Positions 27,903 through 36,736 of a stretch of 64,000 nt of DNA are shown piece after piece. The notes beneath the pieces were generated by a model that saw only the letters and a list, made by a program, of their open reading frames with translations, was not told the origin of the DNA and did not search any database. The stretch spans positions 62,001 through 126,000 of the forward strand of contig JBKAGO010000040.1 of the NCBI GenBank assembly GCA_046290435.1, read 5' to 3'. Origin of the DNA: CAVQUE01 sp046290435. GTDB taxonomy: Bacteria; Actinomycetota; Acidimicrobiia; Acidimicrobiales; UBA8592. Every line of letters starts with the position of its first letter. Position 1 is the stretch's first letter. The translations under genes were made by a program, and so were the position numbers.

Positions 27903-27947
27903 GAGCGAGTCGGCTCGAAGGTGGCCGCGACACAGGGGAACACAGAC

Positions 27948-29060
27948 GTGATCATCGGAGTACCCACCGAAGTCAAGAACGCCGAACGCCGCGTCGGGCT
28001 CACCCCGACCAGCGTGCGCGAGGTGGTCGCAGCCGGCCACCAGGTCATCGTCCAGGCCGGCGCCGGCACGGGCATCGACAAGTCCGACGACGACTACGAG
28101 CGCGCCGGCGCCAAGGTCGCACCCACCGCCGCCGACGTCTGGGCCGACGCCGACATGGTCGTCAAGGTCAAGGAACCCCAGGCCGACGAGCGCGCCATGC
28201 TGCGTCCTGGTCAGGTCCTGTTCACCTACCTGCACCTGGCGCCGGATCCCGATCAGGCCCTCGACCTGGTGGCCAGTGGCGCCACCTGCGTCGCGTACGA
28301 GACCGTCACCGACGACCAGGGGCGCCTCCCGCTGCTGGCACCGATGTCGCAGGTCGCGGGGCGCATGTCCATCCAAGCCGGTGCGTTCGCGCTGGAGTCG
28401 GCCCACGGCGGATCGGGCAAGCTGCTCGGCGGTGTCCCCGGTGTGGCCCCGGCCCAGGTGGTCATCATCGGCGGCGGCGTCGTCGGCAAGCACGCCACCG
28501 AGATGGCAGTCGGCATGGGTGCCGACGTCACGGTCCTCGACCGCGATCTCGACGTCCTCAACGCCCTCGACGCCCGCTTCGACGCCCGCATCACCACGCT
28601 GTACTCCACCGCCGATGCCCTCGAGGAGCGCGTGCTCGGCGCCGACCTCGTCATCGGCGCCGTGCTGGTCAAGGGCGCTCGGGCCCCGAAGCTCGTCACG
28701 GCGTCGATGGTGCGCCACATGCCCGCCGGTTCGGTGCTTGTCGACGTCGCGATCGACCAGGGCGGCTGCTTCGAGACCTCCCGGGCGACCACCCACGACG
28801 ACCCGACCTACATCGTCGACGACGTCGTGCACTACTGCGTCGCCAACATGCCCGGCGGCGTGCCCCGGACCTCGGCGTATGCCCTCAACAACGCCACGCT
28901 GCCGTTCGTGCTGCGCCTCGCGTCCGGGCCCCTCGACATGCTGCGTAGCGATCCGCACCTGCGCAACGGGCTCAACATCCACGCCGGCATGGTCACCGAG
29001 GCCGCCGTCGCCGACGCGCTCGACTACGACTACGTCGAACCGTTGGCCGCCCTCGCCTGA
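27948..29060 (+). CDS. ald: Alanine dehydrogenase
   Basis: The 370-residue enzyme opens IIGVPTEVKNAERRVGLTP, as alanine dehydrogenases do. It has the Rossmann loop VVIIGGGVVGKHATEMA, and then MPAGSVLVDVAIDQGGCFE and VANMPGGVPRTS. It interconverts L-alanine and pyruvate with NAD. GTG 27948 is used because AGGGGAA lies about 8 nt upstream and the length then equals the family norm (about 370). The longer frame from 27921 adds nine residues with no support. Confidence 0.95.
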   Translation: MIIGVPTEVKNAERRVGLTPTSVREVVAAGHQVIVQAGAGTGIDKSDDDYERAGAKVAPTAADVWADADMVVKVKEPQADERAMLRPGQVLFTYLHLAPDPDQALDLVASGATCVAYETVTDDQGRLPLLAPMSQVAGRMSIQAGAFALESAHGGSGKLLGGVPGVAPAQVVIIGGGVVGKHATEMAVGMGADVTVLDRDLDVLNALDARFDARITTLYSTADALEERVLGADLVIGAVLVKGARAPKLVTASMVRHMPAGSVLVDVAIDQGGCFETSRATTHDDPTYIVDDVVHYCVANMPGGVPRTSAYALNNATLPFVLRLASGPLDMLRSDPHLRNGLNIHAGMVTEAAVADALDYDYVEPLAALA

Positions 29061-29066
29061 CCGATA

Positions 29067-29158
29067 TGGGGTCAGACCCCGCTTTCCCGCTTTCTGCTCA
29101 CGGAGCCCACGCCCGGCAGAATGCCGGCGAGAAAGCGGGAAAGCGGGGTCTGACCCCA
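29067..29158. repeat. Long palindromic intergenic repeat, family B copy 1
   Basis: Perfect 29-bp arms (29067-29095 and 29130-29158) begin TGGGGTCAGACCCCGCTTTC and flank a 34-nt loop. The loop carries a smaller hairpin (CCGGCA-GAA-TGCCGG). Each arm contains GGGGTCAGACCCC, which is nearly self-complementary. It lies between the converging ald and enoyl-CoA hydratase genes. A second copy is at 63114-63203. Confidence 0.9.
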
Positions 29159-29163
29159 GAGCG

Positions 29164-29958
29164 TCACCCCCGGGGCCAGTCGGGCGGGCGTTTCTCGACG
29201 AACGCCCGCATGCCCTCGGCCATCTCCGGCGAGCGGATGGCCCGACGGAACAGCTCGACATCGCCCGCCGGTAGCCGGCGGTTGAGCTCACCCTTGATGG
29301 CGGCGCGGGCCTCGGGCCCGGTGGCCGAGATCTGCTCGAGCACCCACGCGACATGGGTGTCGAGCTCGTCGTGGGGCACGACGGCACCCACGAGGCCCAT
29401 GGCTGCGGCGTCGGTGGCGGTCAGCTCGGCGGCGGTGAAGAACAGGTAGCGGGCCCGCATCAGGCCCACCGCCTCGACCAGGCGTTCGGCCATGAACGGG
29501 TCGGGGATGCCGCGCAGCAGTTCCGGGACCCGGAACCGGGCCCGATCCGATGCCACCACGACGTCGCAGTGCAGGGCCAGCACCGTGCCCCCGGCGTGGG
29601 ACAGCCCGTTGATCCGGGCCACCCAGATCTTGCGGCTGCGCTCGATGTGGCGGAACGGGAACTGCTCGGTCGGGTCCCACTCGGTCGCCAACCCCTCGGC
29701 GTCCTCGGCACGCCCCGCCATGTCGCCCCCGGCGGCGAACCACTCGTCGGTGCCGGTGAGGCACACGGCGTCGAGCTCGGGTTCTGCGTCGGACCAGATC
29801 GCGGCCCGCTTGAGGGCGCGGTACATGTCCTGGGTGAAGGCGTTGCGCCGTTCGGTGCGGTCGATCCGCAGGTGCAGCACTCGACCCCGGACCTCGGCGA
29901 CGATGTGACGGGACCCGAAGTCGGGCGGCTCGATCGATGCGGTGGGTGCGTCGGTCAT
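29164..29958 (-). CDS. Enoyl-CoA hydratase/isomerase (crotonase) family protein
   Basis: The 264-residue crotonase-fold protein has RRNAFTQDMY, the oxyanion-hole region (AAGGDMAG), INGLSHAGGTVLALHCDVVVAS, and PELLRGIPDPF. Crotonases act on acyl-CoA thioesters; the exact reaction is unclear. Its ATG overlaps the amidohydrolase stop (ATGA), so it is translated with the two upstream genes for an amidohydrolase and a CoA-transferase. Together they suggest breakdown of a CoA-activated acid. Confidence 0.85.
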   Translation of the reverse strand: MTDAPTASIEPPDFGSRHIVAEVRGRVLHLRIDRTERRNAFTQDMYRALKRAAIWSDAEPELDAVCLTGTDEWFAAGGDMAGRAEDAEGLATEWDPTEQFPFRHIERSRKIWVARINGLSHAGGTVLALHCDVVVASDRARFRVPELLRGIPDPFMAERLVEAVGLMRARYLFFTAAELTATDAAAMGLVGAVVPHDELDTHVAWVLEQISATGPEARAAIKGELNRRLPAGDVELFRRAIRSPEMAEGMRAFVEKRPPDWPRG

Positions 29959-31121
29959 GCCAGCCCGTAGACCCGGGCGGCATTTCCCGACAGGACCTTT
30001 GCCGCGACCTCGTCCGACAGCTGACCCAACACCCGATCGGCGTAGTCTCGGGGCCGCTGCGCGGGGGTCTGCGGGCCCGGGTGCTGGCACGTCGGATGGG
30101 GGTAGTCGGTCTCGAACATGATGTTGTCGGGATACTGCTCGATGGCATCGAGTGCCGCGCGCTCCTCGAACCAGAAGCAGCCGAGGATCTGGCGGCGGAA
30201 GTACTCGCTGGGCAACAGGTCGTACTCGGGGTGTTCGATGCGGATACCGCCGTTGCGCCACTGCCAGTCGAAGGTCTCCAGCGCGGCCGGCAACCACCCG
30301 GCCCCGCTCTCGACCGACACGAACGCCACGTCGGGGAAGCGGTGGCACACGCCGCCGAAGACGAGGTCGGCGATGCAGCGCATGTTGTCCATGAAGATCA
30401 GCGACGACGTCTTCGCGAAGTTCGTCATCCAACCCATCTCGGCGGTGTCGGTGAACTGGGTGCCCATCGAACCGCCGCCGACGTGGAAGTTGACGGCGAT
30501 GCCGGCGTCTCGGGCTGCGGCCCAGATGGGGTCCCAGTGCCGGTGTGCCAGGGGCGGCATCCCGTAGTCCTGGGGCTGATTGCAGAAGTTGATCGCCCGG
30601 TGCCCGGCGGCGACGTTGCGTTCGATCTCGGCGAGCGACAGCTCGATGTCCCAGAACGGCAGAGCCGTGATGGCGATGAGACGGTCCGGGTCGGCCGAGG
30701 TCCACTCGGTGAGGAAGTCGTTGTATGCCCGCACGCATCCGGCGACGAGGTCGCGGTCGCCCAGGCGGAGGAAGTAGCCGTTCCCGAAGCCGCCGACGTT
30801 GGGGTACAGCACCTGGGCGTCGATGCCTTCTCGATCGAGGAACGCCAGGCGGGCGTGGGGATCGAGCATCGCCGGGTCGATGTCGTCGAAGGTCTCGGGG
30901 ATGCTCATCGGCATGATGCCGTCGAAGCCGGCCATCGAGTAGTAACCGGGCGCGCCGAGGCGTTCGCCGCCGGCCACCCACGTGTCGCGCCCGTCGATGC
31001 GTTCGACGTGGGGCACCACGTCGTGCATCGAGGCCGGGAACGCCCGGGTCCAGGTGTCGGGTGGCTCGGTCAGATGCGTGTCGACATCGATGACACGATG
31101 GCGGTCGAACAGGTCGGTCAT
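29955..31121 (-). CDS. Amidohydrolase-2 family metal-dependent hydrolase/decarboxylase
   Basis: The 388-residue TIM-barrel protein of the ACMSD/amidohydrolase_2 type has the metal motif DVDTHLTEP near residue 12. It also has INFCNQPQDYGMPPL, VNFHVGGGS, VSVESGAGWLP and the late METDYPHPTC-like FETDYPHPTC. The family contains decarboxylases and hydrolases of carboxylic or aromatic acids. The substrate is not evident. It sits between the CoA-transferase (35 bp upstream) and the crotonase (4-bp overlap). Confidence 0.85.
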   Translation of the reverse strand: MTDLFDRHRVIDVDTHLTEPPDTWTRAFPASMHDVVPHVERIDGRDTWVAGGERLGAPGYYSMAGFDGIMPMSIPETFDDIDPAMLDPHARLAFLDREGIDAQVLYPNVGGFGNGYFLRLGDRDLVAGCVRAYNDFLTEWTSADPDRLIAITALPFWDIELSLAEIERNVAAGHRAINFCNQPQDYGMPPLAHRHWDPIWAAARDAGIAVNFHVGGGSMGTQFTDTAEMGWMTNFAKTSSLIFMDNMRCIADLVFGGVCHRFPDVAFVSVESGAGWLPAALETFDWQWRNGGIRIEHPEYDLLPSEYFRRQILGCFWFEERAALDAIEQYPDNIMFETDYPHPTCQHPGPQTPAQRPRDYADRVLGQLSDEVAAKVLSGNAARVYGLA

Positions 31122-31156
31122 GGGTGCTCCTGGTTCCGGTCGGGGGCGTCGGCAGC

Positions 31157-33553
31157 TCAGATGCCGTGGGGTCGGGTGCCGATGACGCCGGCGGCCTCGA
31201 GGGCGTCGAGCTCGTCATCGCTGCGCCCGAGCAGGCCGCCGATGATCTCGCGGCCGTGTTGGCCGAGGGTCGGTGCGGGCGTGCGGATCCAGCGATCCAC
31301 CGACGCGTACCGGAAGGGAGCGCCAGGCGTCGGGTGGGTGCCGACCACGGGGTGCTCGACGGTCTCGAAGAAGCCCCGCGCCGCCATCTGGGGATGATCG
31401 GCGCCGCGGCGGGTGTCGGTGGTGGCCCCGGCCGGGACACCGGCGGCGAGCAGTTCGGCGACGGCGTCGTCGAGGCGGCGCGTGCGGCTCCACGCCTCGA
31501 TGGCCTCGTCGAGCCGGTCGTGGTGGCGGCGACGCCCGGCGAGGTCGTGCAGCGCAGCGTCGGCGGCGAGGTCCGCTCGACCGAGCACGCCGGTGAGCGC
31601 CTGCCACTGGGCATCGGTGGCGCACGACAGCGCGAGCCACTGCTCGGTCTCGGCGGTCCGGTACAGGTTCTGGGGGGCGGCCACGGGGCTGCGGTTGCCC
31701 ATACGTTCGACGGCGACCCCGTGGGCGGACCACTCGAGCACGGGTTCGGCGGCGACCGAGAGGGCGGCCTCGAACATCGGGGCCTCGACGAGGCAGCCGA
31801 CGCCGGTGCGGGAACGGCGCTCGAGCGCCACCAGGGTGGCGAAGGCAGCGTGCAGGCCGCCGTTGGGGTCGCAGGGGCCGCGCTGGATGCGCGGCTGGTC
31901 CTCGGGGTGGCCGGTCATCCAGGCCAGGCCCGTGACCTGCTCCATGGTCTGGGCGAAGCCCGGGCGGTCACGCCACGGGCCGTCGAGCCCGAAGGCCGGC
32001 ATACGGACCATGATCGCCGCCGGGTTCGTAGCGTGGATGACCGGCCAGTCGAGATCGAACGACTCGAGCACCCGCGGCGTGAAGTTCTCGATCACCACGT
32101 CGGCGTGGCCCACGAGCTCGAGGGCCAACGCCCGCCCGTCGGGATGTTCGAGGTCCAAGGTGATGGCGCGCTTGTTCGTGTTGATCTGCAGGAAGAACGC
32201 GCTGTACTCCCACCAGTCGCCCCGGGAGGCGAAGGCCCCGCCGGCGGTGCGCATCCCGTCGATCCGCCGGGTGGACTCGACGTGGATGACGTCGGCACCC
32301 AGTGCGGCCAGCAGCCCGGCAGCCGATGGCCCGGCCCACCATGCCGTCAGGTCGACCACGGTGAGGCCTGCGAGCGGCAGCGGCACAGGCGCCGACGGAG
32401 ACGGGACGGGCCGGTCGCGCCGCTGCGGCACCGGCGCCGCGGTGTGCTCGCCGACGGCGGGCGCGGGCCGGGGCACCGGCGCAGGCTCGGCGTCGATGGT
32501 CCACGGCCGCCGCGGCATGCGGAACGAACCGGTGGGATCATCGACGAAGACGCCACGTGCGATGGCGTGGTCGAGGCCCAACACACCGGGCCCGTCGGCG
32601 ACCGGTGCGACGGGGATCCGCAGCGCTGCCGCCTGTTCGACGATGTCGGCCGTCCGGTGGCGGGTGGTCCAGGAGCGCACCAGGGCGTTCCATTCGTCGG
32701 CGCGGGCGAGGCGCTCCGACAGCGAGGCGAACTCGCCGTCGGCGATGAGGTCGGGCTGCTCGATGAGGAGGCAGAACGCCTCCCACTGGGCGCGGGTGTT
32801 GGTGTTGAAGCCCACCCAGCCGTCGAGGGTGGGTTCGATCGAGGGGATCTCCATCGATCGCCACGCCACCCCAGGGGCCACGGGTGGCCTGCCGGCGAGC
32901 GAGTGGAACAGGTCGGTGAACAGCGTCCCCGTGAGGTTCGCGACCTCGGCCAGCGACACGTCGATCAGCTCGCCGTGACCGGTCGATCGTGCCCGGCGGA
33001 CCGCCGCCAGCGACGCCACCGCGGCGTAGGCGCCGCCCACCCATTCGACGATGGAGCCGCCCATCTGGAACGGCGGGAACGCGGCGATGCCGCGCAGCGC
33101 GACGGCACCGCTCTCTGCCTGCACGGTGAGCTCGGTGGCCGGACGGTCGGCGTAGGGACCCGTGGTGCCCCACGCCGAGATGGCACACACGACCGTGCCC
33201 GGGCATCGACCGGCCAGGCCGTGGGCGGAACCGGCGAGGCCTGTGGCGTCGGTGAGCACGAGGTCGGCGACGGCGCAGCGCTCGATCAGTGCGGCGTCGT
33301 CGGCCTCAGCGGTCGCCGAGCGCTGCCCGTGGCGGAGGTAGCCGAAGAGAGGCCCGTCCTCGGTGGGCGAGACAGGCGGGACGGGAGCGCCGGAACCGGT
33401 GTCCCATCGTCGCCGCCGCATCGGGTCGCCGCCCGCGGGTTCGACGCGGGTGACATCGGCGCCGGCATCGGCGAACAGCTTGGCGGCGTACGCGCCGGCA
33501 AGACTCGTGCTGGTGTCGACGACGACGCCGTCGAGGTCCCCCAGGGATTCCAT
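31157..33553 (-). CDS. Tandem CaiB/BaiF (class III) CoA-transferase in one chain
   Basis: The 798-residue protein has two CoA-transferase family III domains. Domain 1 covers about 5-355 (LDGVVVDTSTSLAGAYAAKLFADAGADV, VAWRSMEIPSIEP). Domain 2 starts near 393 (LAGLTVVDLTAWWAGPSAAGLLAALGADV) and has ITLDLEHPDGRALALELV and ENFTPRVLESF. Family III enzymes normally work as interlaced dimers of about 400-residue chains, so the tandem chain may form its own dimer. The second domain looks more canonical; the first may be degenerate. It heads the CoA-acid gene group. Confidence 0.87.
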   Translation of the reverse strand: MESLGDLDGVVVDTSTSLAGAYAAKLFADAGADVTRVEPAGGDPMRRRRWDTGSGAPVPPVSPTEDGPLFGYLRHGQRSATAEADDAALIERCAVADLVLTDATGLAGSAHGLAGRCPGTVVCAISAWGTTGPYADRPATELTVQAESGAVALRGIAAFPPFQMGGSIVEWVGGAYAAVASLAAVRRARSTGHGELIDVSLAEVANLTGTLFTDLFHSLAGRPPVAPGVAWRSMEIPSIEPTLDGWVGFNTNTRAQWEAFCLLIEQPDLIADGEFASLSERLARADEWNALVRSWTTRHRTADIVEQAAALRIPVAPVADGPGVLGLDHAIARGVFVDDPTGSFRMPRRPWTIDAEPAPVPRPAPAVGEHTAAPVPQRRDRPVPSPSAPVPLPLAGLTVVDLTAWWAGPSAAGLLAALGADVIHVESTRRIDGMRTAGGAFASRGDWWEYSAFFLQINTNKRAITLDLEHPDGRALALELVGHADVVIENFTPRVLESFDLDWPVIHATNPAAIMVRMPAFGLDGPWRDRPGFAQTMEQVTGLAWMTGHPEDQPRIQRGPCDPNGGLHAAFATLVALERRSRTGVGCLVEAPMFEAALSVAAEPVLEWSAHGVAVERMGNRSPVAAPQNLYRTAETEQWLALSCATDAQWQALTGVLGRADLAADAALHDLAGRRRHHDRLDEAIEAWSRTRRLDDAVAELLAAGVPAGATTDTRRGADHPQMAARGFFETVEHPVVGTHPTPGAPFRYASVDRWIRTPAPTLGQHGREIIGGLLGRSDDELDALEAAGVIGTRPHGI

Positions 33554-33679
33554 CGGCCGAGACGCTACTCCCGGTCGAGCGACGGGACATGGTTCGCACG
33601 GCGTGGGCCGAAAGGCTCATGGTCGCCGTCGGAGCGCCGATGGAACGGCCATCCCCCAGCGAGAAAGCCGCAGGATGCC

Positions 33680-34774
33680 ATGACCCTCATCGAGCTCGAC
33701 TCCACGCCAACCCTCACCCGGTGCCGCGTCGACGCGACGACTGCATCGGCGTATCTCGCCTTCGGACACGTTCCGGCGACCGATCTGCGCGCCCACGCGC
33801 CGAAGCATACGGTCGAGGCACCGACGCCGGTCGCCGACGCCGAGGGCCTCATCGATGCGATGGTCGAACGTCTGCCCCGCTCGGGCGAGGTCGGCGTGCT
33901 CCTGGGCGGCGACCCCGCCTCGGCGATCCTCGCTGCGCTCCTGCCGCCCGACACCCCCTGCTACTCGGTGTGCTTCGATGCGCCCGGAGCGATCGACACC
34001 TCTCGCGTCGCCGCGGAACATGCCGTGCACTGGGGCCATCCGCATCTGTCGATCCGGGTGTCGTGGAGCGATTACCTCGCACATGCCCCCACCCTGATGC
34101 TCCGCAAGGACGCCCCGCTGCATCCGATGGAGATCGCCCTGTACCTGGTGGCCCAGGTCGCCGCCGCCGACGGGGTCACCGACCTCGTGACCGGCACCGG
34201 TGCCGACGCCATCTTCGGTGGCGCCACCGAGCTGCTCGGCCAGGACTGGACCTTCGACCAGTTCGTCTCCCGCTACCCCCTGCTCGACCCGGCCGACTTC
34301 CTGACCGATCCCGTCGACGTCAGCTCGTCCTTCGAGCGCTACCGCGTGGGCGACGAGATCGACGTCGCCCGCTTCCTGCGCGAGATCCACGCCGTGGGTA
34401 CCGGCGGCGCCCACCGCAACGCACTGACGGCAGCGGGCATCCGGATGCACGCACCCTGCCTCGACCTCGCCCCGGCGGGTCCCCTCGATCTGCGCCGGAT
34501 CCGAGCCGGCGAACCCGCACCGGTCCTCGCCGACGCCTACCGGCTGATCTTCGATGACGACCAGGTGCCGATGCGCCCCAACGGCCCCGACCACATGGAC
34601 GTCTGGCTCGACGGCTGGGCCGGACCCGCACCCCGCCCCGGCCTGCGCGACGACATCCTCGGCACCCTCGCCGCCACGAAGGGCGCTGCGAAGTGGCGCC
34701 TGTGGAGCCTGGCCGCCCACCTCGACCTGGTCGACCGCTCGCCGTCGCTGCCCCTGCTGACCGCCGACGACTGA
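33680..34774 (+). CDS. Asparagine-synthetase-like protein without glutaminase domain
   Basis: The 364-residue protein resembles the synthetase half of AsnB. AYLAFGHVPATD matches the linker before the synthetase domain, and LVTGTGADAIFGG matches the conserved SGDGADELFGG-type loop. The PP-loop is altered: VLLGGDPAS stands where AsnB has the SGGLDS motif. The glutamine amidotransferase domain is missing. It may be an ATP-dependent amide- or lactam-forming enzyme using ammonia or an internal amine, or it may be inactive. It stands alone on the plus strand between two minus-strand groups. Confidence 0.65.
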   Translation: MTLIELDSTPTLTRCRVDATTASAYLAFGHVPATDLRAHAPKHTVEAPTPVADAEGLIDAMVERLPRSGEVGVLLGGDPASAILAALLPPDTPCYSVCFDAPGAIDTSRVAAEHAVHWGHPHLSIRVSWSDYLAHAPTLMLRKDAPLHPMEIALYLVAQVAAADGVTDLVTGTGADAIFGGATELLGQDWTFDQFVSRYPLLDPADFLTDPVDVSSSFERYRVGDEIDVARFLREIHAVGTGGAHRNALTAAGIRMHAPCLDLAPAGPLDLRRIRAGEPAPVLADAYRLIFDDDQVPMRPNGPDHMDVWLDGWAGPAPRPGLRDDILGTLAATKGAAKWRLWSLAAHLDLVDRSPSLPLLTADD

Positions 34775-34859
34775 GTTCGCCGGGCCTGGCCTCGCCGGAC
34801 CCACGACGGCCGCGGCGAACAACTGCGCCCACCAACTGCGACCGCCCGGCGCGAGCCGA

Positions 34860-35696
34860 TCAGAGCAGCAGGCCGAGCTGGCGCGCGCGGGCGACCAGAC
34901 GCCCGTCGGCATCCCACAGCGCGCCGTCTTCGATCATGCGGCCGCCGTCGAGGTCGTCGCAGCGGAACCTGCCCATCACCCACCCCGGCGCCGGGCGACG
35001 GCGCACGTGGACCGTGAGCTCGATGGTCGGCACCCAGCCGACCCGGCCCAGACGGCCGAACAACGACGGCGGGAACGCATCGGCGAACAGCACCAGACCC
35101 CTGGCATCGGGCGGCCGGCCGTCGGCGAAGCGGATCCATCCGCTCATCTCCGCGTCGCCGCCGACGCCGGGCTCGGCCTGATCGGGGTGCAGGCGCACCT
35201 CGACACGTGACCGCAGGGCCAGGGCTACCCCCTGCGCGTCGCCGGTGCGGGCCACGCACCGGTCGGGCGGCGGCAGGTCGGGCGGTTCGACATCGGCCCA
35301 GCCACCTGGACCGGCACCGGTCGGTTCGTCGCCGGCGGTCCCGCCGCCCGCTGCGGCTTCGGTCCCGGCGAGGTCGCCCATCGCGGCCATGACCACCAGA
35401 CGCTCCTTGCCGTCCTGGCGCAGGCGCCCACACACGGTGGACACGGTGCGGCCCGAGCGCACGACGTCGGTCGTGACGATCGCAGGGCGGCCGGGCCCGA
35501 CGGGTCGCAGGAAGTGGCACGTGACCGACAGCGGATCGACGTGCCCGGCGTCGCGGGCGATCGCGCCCAGCACGATGGCCAGGCTGTACCCACCGTTGGG
35601 GACCTCGCCGATGTTCCACGCGGACGAGATGGCGGCCGACCACTCACCCGGTCCGGCCCGCTCGACCGCCGTCTCGTCGTCGAACACACCCACCAC
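34860..35696 (-). CDS. Acyl-CoA thioesterase, TesB-like (double hotdog)
   Basis: The 278-residue protein has the layout of a TesB-like thioesterase. The first hotdog contains WSAAISSAWNIGEVPNGGYSLAIVLGA and VTCHFLRPVGPG. The second contains ELTVHVRRRPAPGWVMGRF and ends DGALWDADGRLVARARQLGLLL. It would release free acid from acyl-CoA. GTG 35696 starts 2 nt after the oleD stop, so it may be the last gene of the ole group. A GTG one codon later is equally possible. Confidence 0.78.
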   Translation of the reverse strand: MVGVFDDETAVERAGPGEWSAAISSAWNIGEVPNGGYSLAIVLGAIARDAGHVDPLSVTCHFLRPVGPGRPAIVTTDVVRSGRTVSTVCGRLRQDGKERLVVMAAMGDLAGTEAAAGGGTAGDEPTGAGPGGWADVEPPDLPPPDRCVARTGDAQGVALALRSRVEVRLHPDQAEPGVGGDAEMSGWIRFADGRPPDARGLVLFADAFPPSLFGRLGRVGWVPTIELTVHVRRRPAPGWVMGRFRCDDLDGGRMIEDGALWDADGRLVARARQLGLLL

Positions 35697-35698
35697 AC

Positions 35699-36736
35699 TC
35701 AGCCCCCCGTCCGCCCGGTGCCCGTCGGCGCGGCGTCGGGCGAGCGGTACCAGGCAGCGAGGCGGTCGAAGCCCTCGTCGAGCGAGACGGCCGGTTCCCA
35801 ACCGAGCGCCTCGCGGGTGTGGCGCTGGTCGAACCAGTGGGCGGTGCTGAGCTGTTCCGCGAGGAAGCTGGTCATGGGGGGATCGTCGAGGCGTCCCGTT
35901 CGGTCCCACACGGTCTCGGCGAGGAGCCCCACCGCGAATGCCAGGCGACGCGGCACCGCCAGGCGGGGAGGGCCGACGCCGGCGGCGATGGTGATTCGCT
36001 CGAGGATCTCCCGCACGGTCAGCGGTTCGCCGTTGGAGACCACCAGCGCCTCGCCTGCCACCTCGGGTGCCCGGTCGAGGGCTGCAACGAGGGCGTCGGC
36101 GGCGTTGTCGATGTAGGTGGTGTCGATGAGCGCCGTGCCCGAACCCACCAGGGCGAGGCGTCCCGAGCGGGCCCGGTCGACGATGCGTCCGACCAGCTGG
36201 GTGTCGCCGGGCCCCCACACGAGGTGCGGCCGAATGGCGGTGACCGCGAATCCGTCGGCGGTGGCGTCGAGCGCGATCAGCTCGGCCTCGGCCTTGGTGG
36301 TGGCGTAGTGGCCCCGCGTGGCGCCCGGGTCGGCCGGTTCGGCTTCGGCGCCGACGAGGGCCTCGCCGCCGTGGGCGACCGACGGGGACGACACGTGCAC
36401 GAATCGGGTGACGCCGGCGGCGCGGGCCGCGGCGAGCATCGTCTTGGTGCCGGTGACGTTGGCCCGGACGTACTCGTCGAAGGTGCCGGTGACACCGACC
36501 TTGGCGGCCAGGTGGATGACGGCGTCGTGGCCCTCGACGGCAGCGGCGACGGCGTCGGGGTCGGCGACGTCGCCCAGCACGGTCGCGGAGGGCGTCGTGT
36601 CGGCCGCGGTGGGGAGACCAACGGACCGTTCGGTGTGCCCGCGCTGAAAGGCGGTGAGCTCGTCGCCGCGGGCACAGAGCCGGGCCACAACGTGGGCGCC
36701 GATGAGGCTGGTCGCCCCGGTGACGAGCACCTTCAT
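35699..36736 (-). CDS. oleD: NAD(P)-dependent 2-alkyl-3-oxoalkanoate reductase, OleD-like
   Basis: The 345-residue extended short-chain dehydrogenase has the nucleotide loop VTGATSLIGAHV (5-16), VHVSSPSVAHGG, and the catalytic YATTK (Y-x3-K) in GHYATTKAEAE. OleD reduces the beta-keto acid made by OleA to a beta-hydroxy acid. The assignment rests on the neighbours: its ATG overlaps the oleBC stop (ATGA), and oleA is the next gene upstream. Confidence 0.85.
   Translation of the reverse strand: MKVLVTGATSLIGAHVVARLCARGDELTAFQRGHTERSVGLPTAADTTPSATVLGDVADPDAVAAAVEGHDAVIHLAAKVGVTGTFDEYVRANVTGTKTMLAAARAAGVTRFVHVSSPSVAHGGEALVGAEAEPADPGATRGHYATTKAEAELIALDATADGFAVTAIRPHLVWGPGDTQLVGRIVDRARSGRLALVGSGTALIDTTYIDNAADALVAALDRAPEVAGEALVVSNGEPLTVREILERITIAAGVGPPRLAVPRRLAFAVGLLAETVWDRTGRLDDPPMTSFLAEQLSTAHWFDQRHTREALGWEPAVSLDEGFDRLAAWYRSPDAAPTGTGRTGG

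Noticed and set aside
31124..33650. Long plus-strand open frame opposite the CoA-transferase gene
   Set aside because: The minus strand has clear family III motifs; the plus-strand reading has only low-complexity Gly/Val/Arg sequence. The frame is real only from 33680 on.
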